Assembly (NCBI RefSeq): GCF_023065955.2
Contig: NW_026623089.1
Coordinates: 37,044,767 to 37,108,766, forward strand
DNA from: Ursus arctos
Lineage: Eukaryota; Chordata; Mammalia; Carnivora; Ursidae
Reading direction: 5' to 3'
DNA: 64,000 nucleotides
Position numbers and translations under genes: made by a program. The notes under the pieces were generated by a model. It did not search any database and was not told the DNA's origin. It saw nothing but the letters and a program-made list of their open reading frames with translations. This document shows positions 56,476 to 64,000 of the stretch, piece after piece (positions within the stretch are counted from its first letter, which is position 1; every line of letters begins with the position of its first letter).

Positions 56476-57189
56476 CTCACTCCTCATTGAACTGTGCACA
56501 TCTAATTCAATTTCATTAAGGGCGCCCCAAGGACTGCCGGTATTGGGGTCTTCTGAGGTCTTTTCTAAGAACACCCACTTCCTATCCATCCACACCCTGC
56601 CCAGGTGTATTGTGATGCGTACCAAATATTTGAGAATCGATAAATAAATGAATGAGTGTACATTTTTCATCATTTCCATGTTGTTCCTTCTCCCTCGTTA
56701 ATCTGAAATGCTTTATTGTTCACGGTCAACCAGGAACTACGCCCTCTGTGCTTCACCACTAATGAGAAGGCTGTGCAAAGCAGGGCACGCCATTGGCCCA
56801 AGGGTGAGACACACACGCCTCCGTTCTATTTCTGGCTCTGACTGAGACATGGAAAGGAGTCTGGCCTCCACGAGATTTCCTTTTCTGTGCTTTGATGTAT
56901 GCATCTGCTCAATGGGTAAATGATACCCCAGGGACAAAATATAGAACCTATGGAGACATTTTCTTAGGACCCTACATTGAAAGTAATGGGCTAAGAATTT
57001 TCTAAGCCATTCTTATGATTCAGAAATGTCCTTTAAAGGAACAAATCACTGCTTACCAGTTTGTAGAACTGAGTAATCCAAAATTTCAATTTGATTTAAC
57101 TTTATCGCCTGGGTATTGTTGTAGATTATGAGTGGATTATCCCTTTGCATTGAAAACTCACCCCTTATTCATCCAAATTAAACCAATAG
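56476..57189. other. Unassigned sequence, no gene seen
   Basis: No repeat, exon or RNA gene is recognised. Confidence 0.5.
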
Positions 57190-57560
57190 CCACACACATT
57201 TATTAGGCACTAATTTTAGGTGAGATACCATGCTTGCTACTGTGGGAGTGCCAAGGTAAGTAAGAAAGACGCAGATGGCTTCACAGAAGCCTCCTACCTG
57301 GGGAGACGACCATCCCCTAAATGAGGGCAGTGTCTGCCAGAGCCCGGAAAGAGCTCCAGGGGGGCATAGGCGACCTTGTCTGTTGAAGTTAGAGCACCAG
57401 CTCCCCTGAACGGGGAGCACAGACGAGGTACATGAGCTCAGCCTTGTGGTCAGAACGAGGCTTCAAGAGAGAAGCTGAGTTTGGGGCAGCAGGAACAGCA
57501 CTGCAAAGGCACGGGGTCCAGAAATCAAGCAGCCTGCTTAAGATCTGGTACAGAGTTGGA
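57190..57560 (-). mobile_element. Possible LINE2 fragment, antisense
   Basis: CACATTTATTAGGCACTAAT, GAGATACCATGCTTGCTACTG and, further right, AGCAGGAACAGCACTGCAAA follow the order of an antisense L2. Diverged, tentative. Confidence 0.45.
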
Positions 57561-58249
57561 GTAGTTTCACAGATATTGTAGGACACTGTACTAGATGACT
57601 AGGGCACGCATAGGGGCGGGGTGGAGGGTGAGGGAAAAACTGGGCAGGCTTTGGGAGGGGAGCTTGGTTCCCCAAGGTAAAAGCACTGCATTAGATCTAG
57701 AACATGTGAACCTAGGGGCAAAAAGACTCTCACGGCAAATGCTTCAAATGATTAGACTCGTATTTCCTCCCCCGCAGTAAGTACCTGTAAGCCCAAAGGG
57801 AAGGGAAAATGCCCCTGTCATAATCACTGTTTCGTGGCTGGCATTCAGTAAGGATTTGCCAACTGGACCAGTAGATAAATGGAAGCAAAAAGCACGAGAC
57901 ATAGAGAGTTGCTGCTCAGTGCCGTTCCAGCAGGGGGGCCATTGCCCTTAGTCTCACATCTCCCAGCACTGGACAAAGACAGGACAAATAGCAGAGCCAC
58001 GTTTAAAGGGAGAACGTCAAGCTTTTCACAAAATACAAGACCACAGAAGAAGGGTCTATGCTTGAGACACCATCGGCGAACTTTCTGTCCTGCTTTGCTG
58101 ATGTCACTTTAGGACTTTGACACCAATTGGCAGAGGCCAGAGGAGCTCAGTCCTCTCTGGCTTCTCACTGTCCTGGTGAGAAAGAAGTGAATGAATGATC
58201 GCTTAATAGAGTATTATTTTTTCCTTAGCATCTTTCGCTAAACTAGCAC
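57561..58249. other. Unassigned sequence, no gene seen
   Basis: No repeat, exon or RNA gene is recognised. Confidence 0.5.
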
Positions 58250-58425
58250 CTATGACTTTTTAAAGGTCTTTCGTAATATTATTGCATTGACTTTCACAAC
58301 CCATTCTTTGTGTGAGACAACGGGGGAGGGATTATTTTCGTTTGGTTTGACAATGGAGAAACTGAGGCCTACAGGGATTTCATGGCTTTTCTAAGATCCA
58401 GTTGCTAAATGGAGAAGGTGAGATT
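58250..58425 (-). mobile_element. MIR SINE, antisense
   Basis: TTGACTTTCACAACCCATTC, GACAATGGAGAAACTGAGGC, TTTTCTAAGATCCAGTTGC. Confidence 0.7.
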
Positions 58426-59349
58426 CATCTTGGGTTTTATTTATTCAGTACTCAAAGTCTAAGTGTCTCGTCCATCGGAGGCACTTGCTGAATGCCGAAT
58501 AAACCACACGTCCTAATTCAAGGCCCACAGAGCCCAGAGGGAAGATTTGAGTTCATAAAACAAGAGAACAGGGCTAATGTGTGATACCTTCCCAGTTATA
58601 AAAGCAGAAAAGTACTGGATAAGTGTAACCAAAACAAAGTCCTGTTGGACACATAGCTGAGCATAGTAGAAAGAAAGAAAGACACATTTCCACATGCCAA
58701 AAATAAAATAGAAACTGAGGGTGGAAAAGTAGCCCGCGGTCAGAGGCTTCAGCCAGCAGAGGAGGGAATCCGGAGGCAGGTCCCAGGGGCTGGGGGTGCG
58801 CGCTGGATGCCCCACCAGGATGGGAGAAGGGGTAGCAGACTTGTGAAAGGCTGGAGGTCAGATCTGAGATGCTCTAGAAAGAGCTGGAAGTCTGAAAGGG
58901 TTGTCCTTCCCTAAAGGGAAGCTCCCAAATGGAAGCCATAAGGAAGCCTACTGTTCATCTGGGGCTCTGAGGAGAAAGGAAAGAACAGTAACCTGTAAGG
59001 TTTCGGGACAGGAAGCCCATGCCACGCAGAGGGGTGCTACGGAGTTCCAGTGTGTATCCCCACATGGTGTGGGAACCCCTCAGAAGCCCTCAGAAGTGAG
59101 CGTGGCCCTGGACCTGGCAAGGGGCTGAAGTGGAAGAGCCTGGCAATCAGATTTTTTTATTGTAATAGAGTAACTGACTGACATAAAACTTCTGACTGTG
59201 GAGACGTCCCTTTCAAAGACGTCGGTCTGGAATAAACACACGGCTGGCTGCACAGCTCGGTGAGGAGCTAGGCCCGTGAAGCCTCCTTATAGAAAGCTTC
59301 CAGTGACCAAGATAACTGACTGTGTGAGCCCGCTTTTCCCTTCCTGCAC
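58426..59349. other. Unassigned sequence, no gene seen
   Basis: No repeat, exon or RNA gene is recognised. Confidence 0.5.
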
Positions 59350-59567
59350 TTTTTTTTTTTTAATTTATTTATTTTGGAGAGAGACTGAGAGAGAGTGAGT
59401 GAGCATGCATGGGCGGTGTGGCGGGAGAGGGAGAGAGAATCTCCAGCAGACTCCGTGCTGAGCGTGGAGCCCCACGCAGGACTCGATCTCACAGCCCTGA
59501 GATCAGGACGCGAGCCAAAACCAGGAGTCCGTCGGTCGCTTAACTGAGGTTGCCGCCCAGGTGCCCC
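59350..59567 (-). mobile_element. Carnivore SINEC element, antisense, older type
   Basis: T tract, TTTATTTATTTTGGAGAGAG, AATCTCCAGCAGACTCCGTG, GATCTCACAGCCCTGAGATC and head GCCGCCCAGGTGCCCC. Flanks TCCCTTCCTGCACTTT and TCCCTTCCCGCGCTTT form a decayed target duplication. Confidence 0.94.
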
Positions 59568-60799
59568 TCCCTTCCCGCGCTTTACTTCCCACTCTTCTGT
59601 TTTAAATTCATCAGTGAAGAGTGAATCTGCAAGACCCTCTAAGACCCGTGAGTAAGAAAACAAGCCCGGTCTTCCCGAAGTTCTGTGATGATTGTTGCCG
59701 AGATTCATCTTGCAATCGTCAGAACCACAAGGGCTGGTCCAGCCTCAAATTGGCTCTGGTCAAAGAGGGGGTGCGGCCACAAGAGGTGTGGCCCAGGCGA
59801 GGGCCCCGGGCAGTCCCAGCCCAGCATCACCATCGGTAGGCTGAGCCCCGCACCAAACAGGTTTGCCCTGCAGGAGCAAAGGCAGAGCCCCTCCGCCGGG
59901 GGCTTCCCACCGCCCGCAGTGCCCCGAGCACCTCGAGAGAAATAAAGTCCTCGGGAAGTGGACCCTAAGCAGGAATGATGACCTGCACAAGAAAGCTGTC
60001 ACTGTGAGAAGTACTTAGAAACACAACCAACATGAAAATAACGCACAGGAACGTGGGATAATCAAGCTGTTTGCAAGAGGCTAAAAATAAACCTCTTTTA
60101 ATGTATCCAAGAGATGAAAGAATGACGAGAATCTCTAACGAAACAATAGATTCTGGGGAAAAACAAAACAAGCGGGTCAAAGTTAAGCAAATGAACTTCC
60201 CAAAATAAAAATGCAGTAATTGAGGTAAACAAGAAGATAATGTGCCAACAAGTGCGATTGAACTGAAGAAAGAGCGAATGTTCGGGTGGTGGAGCTGAGC
60301 AAACTGTCTGGAGATAGAAAATAGACACCACAGTTCAGAAAATACAGAGACTAAAGAAGAGCCATCCAACGGGAGTTGTGAAAGTAGGTAAGACGGAGAG
60401 GATGTAGGAGATCACATCAAAGTCCCAGAACTTTCCACACGTAATAATCTTCCGCTGACATTGTGTAGCGAGTCCCAAGGGGATAAAGGAGAGCGAATCC
60501 ACATTAAGAGCCACGGCGGTCAAGCCGCAGAACACTAGACCAGCAGGCAGGCGGAGGAGACGAGGAGACGAGCATTTAGAGAACCAGCTGCTGAGGAGGC
60601 CCCCTGGGCCCGGGCACCAGCGAGGCTCAAAGGGAGGTGGCCGCTCTGCTCTCGCAGCCCCCTGGGGAGATGTGGAGCAGGGTGATGGGGCGCTGAATCA
60701 AAGACCAACTTGCTAGGCTCAGGGGAAAAGGAGGCAGTCCATGGGGGTGTGAGGGGCGGCCAGTGGTCGCAGCAGGAGGGAGAGCCTCAGAGGGAGGCA
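59568..60799. other. Unassigned sequence; possible decayed L1 ORF1-like part at 60,000-60,450
   Basis: The A-rich section 60,000-60,450 (AAGAATGACGAGAATCTCTA, AAAATGCAGTAATTGAGG, CTGAAGAAAGAGCG) has the texture of a very old L1 5' part, but I cannot align it. A GC-rich patch at 59,755-59,935 ends in GAGAAATAAAG, unassigned. Confidence 0.4.
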
Positions 60800-61170
60800 G
60801 GCCCCACTCTGGGAGAACATCGTGTGTCCTTCCTCACAGGCCCAGGGGAGTCGCTAAGGAATTTAAGCAGAGCAAGGACAGGGTCACACTTGCACTTTAG
60901 AGGACATTCTGGCTCTGTGTGGAGGATGGACAGGAAGTGGATAAAAATGGAAGCAGGGACATGAGCTAGAAGATCGTTACCACAGTTCAAACATGGGATG
61001 GACGCTGAGGGCCGGCATGCAGCCAGAACCGGGGAGTGAAGGGAAGCAGGCCGCCCTACAAAGGCTGAAGGACCTGCGGTGTGCAGGACACGGTGCCCGC
61101 GGGCAAAGGGAGGAGAGACCAAGGATGACTTCCGTGTGTCTGGCTAGGGGACGGGGATGCCTGGTCCCCT
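60800..61170 (-). mobile_element. LINE2 (L2) fragment, antisense
   Basis: TTTAAGCAGAGCAAGGACAG, TTAGAGGACATTCTGGCTC, then GACCAAGGATGACTTCCGTG, in the order of the antisense L2 body (as in mammal-wide L2). The section 60,990-61,100 may be lost or replaced. Confidence 0.55.
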
Positions 61171-61784
61171 GACACAGGCCCTTCAAGCTTTCGAATCTTC
61201 ACGGCCCTGTGGGCTTTAGAATGTTTCTCTGTCTAGTCACTATTTACTGTTTCACCATCTCCCCTTTTAATGGCCAACACCAAACATCATATATTCACAT
61301 GATTAATTCACCACTCCAAATAATTTTGGAAGGAAACTTGTGTTTAGTTTGGGACAAAGGGTGATGTTCTTTGCAAGGTGAGGTTACATAAATGAGCAGA
61401 AGTCGCACGTTCACTGTTTACGTGCTAGAGAGAGAGGCCTCTTTAGGAAGGAAGTAAACACTTATAAATGCGTGGAGGCCCAGAGTACATGTGAGGGGCT
61501 GGAGGAGATGATGTTTGTAATCGTAACAGTTTCTCAGCAACATAAAAGGGAGCTCGTGGTGTAGACAACAAGATACAGGTGAAATCTTAGAGGACCCAAC
61601 AGGACTGTGGAGGGCCTGGAGCCTAGGCTGGTCCTGCCCACCCTTCCCCGTCCTCTTGATGGGTGGCACGATGGTCACAGGGTTTCTCAGTCCAGGAATG
61701 GAAGGAAAGAACAGTTTTCTATCTGTGGACGAGTTGCAGGGTCAAAGGGAGACATGACGGAATGTCCGTAATGTGCTGGAGATG
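61171..61784. other. Unassigned sequence, no gene seen
   Basis: No repeat, exon or RNA gene is recognised. Confidence 0.5.
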
Positions 61785-61920
61785 TTTCGTATGAGATTGT
61801 TAGGTGAGCCTCACGGCAAACCTACTTGTGATTGTCGTTACAACAATCTGAAAGGGGAGGAAATGGGACTCAGAGAAGCTTCTTGGCCAAAGTCACAGTC
61901 CATGAATTGGGAGATGTTTT
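61785..61920 (-). mobile_element. MIR SINE fragment, antisense
   Basis: GGGGAGGAAATGGGACTCAG, AGAAGCTTCTTGGCCAAAGT, CACAGTCCATGAATTGGG. Confidence 0.65.
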
Positions 61921-62084
61921 GAAGGCAGGCCTGGGGGTTCCTGCTGTCACCCCACCCTGAGTCGACGGCCTCCTCGCTAGGCCCTCTTGCGGGCTCCCCA
62001 CTTCTTCATCAGGGGACTCATGGGAGCCCCCAGGAGAGCTCAGGGAGTAGCCCAGCACTTGCTCCTCCACCCTCCTGCTGTCTG

Positions 62085-62150
62085 GTCTTCAGAAACCACT
62101 TACCTCTTGCTGCCTTGGCCTCCCCGTCTGTGAAATGGGGATTGAATTTT
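62085..62150 (+). mobile_element. Short MIR SINE fragment, sense
   Basis: CCACTTACCTCTTGCTGCC and CCCCGTCTGTGAAATGGGGA are sense MIR core words. Confidence 0.6.
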
Positions 62151-63049
62151 GTCACTGCGCAGCCTCTGACTGCCTACCCAGGGAAGCCTCCGTGATTAAT
62201 GATTAATGAGATCATGGTGGCGGGGGTTGTGCCCCAGAGTAGACCCATTTATTATGGAGCAGAGTCCATATTTCTTCTTCCTTTCAAACACTGATAAAAA
62301 TTATTTTTAAAAAAGTAGATAAGGTAAGGTAAAAATTTCCAGAATTTTATTGCATAACATTTAATAATTATAAACTAGCTTAAGCTAAAACCTTTAATAA
62401 GTTAATAATGTGAGATTACTATCTGAGAAAACTGATTTGTTCTTGGTGCTGGTATAATTTTCAAGAGTTTAACCAGACTTAGGTTTTTTATTCCCTAAAT
62501 AAAATGGATTATGCACGAAGTGACATTTCAAATTACCAGAGTTTCCAAACACCTTTAGGGCTTTGAGTTTAGTCTTTTCTATAGGGAGAGACTGGGGAAT
62601 AGCTTAAATAATTCTAAACCAACTCTCAGCTTGTTATGACTTTTCCAAACATTAGGATTGAATGAATTTCTATATGTTTCTTTAAAAAAGTTAAAGCTAA
62701 GAGTTAAGGGTAGAGCAGTGTCATCAATCTTTAAAAACATCACTGACAGCGACTTACATATAAGAGTCATTGTTCTGTGTGGGGCCCCATAAATGGCGCC
62801 CGCTGGGGTGGTTCAGAATCTCCAGGGACATGCATTTATGTAAATAGGTCATTTTAATACCAGGCACGTGTGATTAGAAATCAGGCGGGACTCAGACTCG
62901 TGGGAGGTGCTCGGTGAGAACATATCTTTGAGCGTTTCTGATACTCTCCTAGAGGGTTCTCTCATTCGTCTAATAAGGTTGATGTGAGCCTGGTTCTAGG
63001 GCAAGTATGTAACAGGGGTGGCTGGTAATGATTACCAGGAATGCGGTTT
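62151..63049. other. Unassigned AT-rich sequence
   Basis: No gene or repeat recognised. The part 62,300-62,560 is very AT-rich and unassigned. Confidence 0.5.
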
Positions 63050-63062
63050 AAGACTCCAGTGC

Positions 63063-63261
63063 CTGGAGCGCCTGGGTGGCACAGCAGTTAAGCGTCTGCC
63101 TTCAGCTCAGGGCGTGATCCCGGTGTTATGGGATCGAGCCCCACATCAGGCTCCTCTGCTATGAACCTGCTTCTTCCTCTCCCACTCCCCCTGCTTGTGT
63201 TCCCTCTCTCGCTGGCTGTCTCTATCTCTGTCGCATAAATAAATAAAATTAAAAAAAAAAA
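63063..63261 (+). mobile_element. Carnivore SINEC element, bear-like variant, sense
   Basis: Full-length, with the same body as the copy at 24,694 (GTGATCCCGGTGTTATGGG, CAGGCTCCTCTGCTATGAAC) and an A tail. A perfect 13-base target duplication, AAGACTCCAGTGC, flanks it at 63,050-63,062 and 63,262-63,274. Confidence 0.97.
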
Positions 63262-63274
63262 AAGACTCCAGTGC

Positions 63275-64000
63275 GTATAGGCAGGGAGCTAGTGGGTGTG
63301 GCCTAGCTAAGGGGGCAGGGCATCTTTGACAGGCGTCACACCGGAATGAAAGCCAAGCGTTCTTCCAAGAGATGGCAGGAGTTTGGATTTTTAGGTGAAG
63401 CTTCTTGGTTTTCAACTATGGCTAATTAATTTAAAAATCATATGTCTTTAAACACTGAGTACTGTACTGGGCCAAATAAGACTAGTTAGCAACCTTTGCT
63501 CTCCATATTCTTTCTGCCCCCCAAATCTTACTTCCACCAACTGCTCCCGTAATTACTCTCCAGCAGCCATTTTGCCTAGATGTCTTAGGTAGGAATGTTA
63601 CACAGGGCACCTAAAAATGCAACAATTCGGTTAGAGTTCTCACTTGTGCCACAGTGACCTCATTTTTCAAAAAGAGCGGTTCTGTTACTAATTAAGAAAA
63701 GGCGGTCTCACCTGAATGCATTGCTCGAGGGAACCAAATTCAGGTGTATGTACTTCCAGGTGGCCAGCCAAGCGTTCTCCTTCATAGTGTCTTTCATTTA
63801 TTTACTCTTCCTTGCACAGAAGCTCAATATGCATGATTTAAGCTCTCCGTTGGCTCTAAGTTCTTTTAAATTAAAAAAAGGGGGGGGGGATTTTAGAAGG
63901 ACTTCCAGAAGCTGGTTTCCTGCGTATTTCTGGGTTGTCATTTCTCTTTGTGAGCAAAGCCCATCGAGGAGGCTGGAGGGGTCCGGAACTCCCCATTCAC
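63275..64000. other. Unassigned sequence, no gene seen
   Basis: Contains a G9-10 run at about 63,880-63,889. Nothing else recognised. Confidence 0.5.

Noticed and set aside
59755..59945. GC-rich patch ending in AATAAA as a gene 3' end
   Set aside because: No upstream coding frame with family resemblance and no exon structure; AATAAA alone is common.
1..64000. A new multi-gene system, operon or defence island
   Set aside because: No cluster of intact genes exists. The content is mammalian intergenic DNA with decayed transposons.

Overview
The window is vertebrate nuclear DNA, and more exactly carnivoran. It carries repeated copies of a tRNA-derived SINE whose head (GCGCCTGGGTGGC) and body are the carnivore SINEC type. 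The younger copies (24,694; 29,721; 42,234; 46,151; 63,063) share a body variant that I associate from memory with bears and giant panda, so Ursidae is my best guess. The carnivoran call is firm; the family call is not.

I find no intact protein-coding gene, no convincing coding exon, no rRNA or tRNA gene, no CRISPR array and no prokaryotic or viral operon. Base composition, short random-looking reading frames on all six frames and dense decayed transposons all say intergenic or deep intronic DNA. Roughly a third to two fifths of the window can be assigned to repeats by eye. The rest is unassigned single-copy-looking sequence.

Layout. 1-9 kb is GC-richer unassigned sequence with an MLT1-type LTR, L2 and a decayed L1. 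9-17 kb holds MER5-like, MIR and L1 scraps and two SINEs in largely unassigned DNA, including AT-rich homeodomain-site-like stretches. 17.7-20.7 kb holds two old L1 remnants in opposite orientation. 22.7-26.9 kb is one very old L1 on the plus strand that was hit by at least four later insertions: a minus-strand L1, a SINE, an L1 3' end and another SINE. Three have clear target-site duplications and the fourth an imperfect one. 28.2-28.8 kb is a pyrimidine microsatellite and SINE composite. 29.3-30.1 kb is an LTR-like remnant split by a young SINE. 32.3-33.8 kb is an L1 3' half. 35.2-36.3 kb is a repeat-poor, UTR-like island. 40-42.7 kb is a dense pile of MLT1, L1, MIR, L2 and SINE. 45.66-46.46 kb is a processed RPL12 retropseudogene split by a SINE. 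It is followed by an L1ME-like 3' region and a complete Tigger/MER8-like miniature DNA transposon at 47.25 kb. 49.2-51.0 kb and 54.4-56.5 kb are two more decayed plus-strand L1 copies. The last 8 kb is mostly unassigned, with MIR, L2 and two SINEs.

Nothing here works together as a pathway. The interest lies in insertion chronology, one clear retropseudogene, a few unexplained open frames and a few candidate conserved noncoding blocks. I did not find a new biological system. Repeat family names come from recall of consensus sequences and should be confirmed with RepeatMasker.
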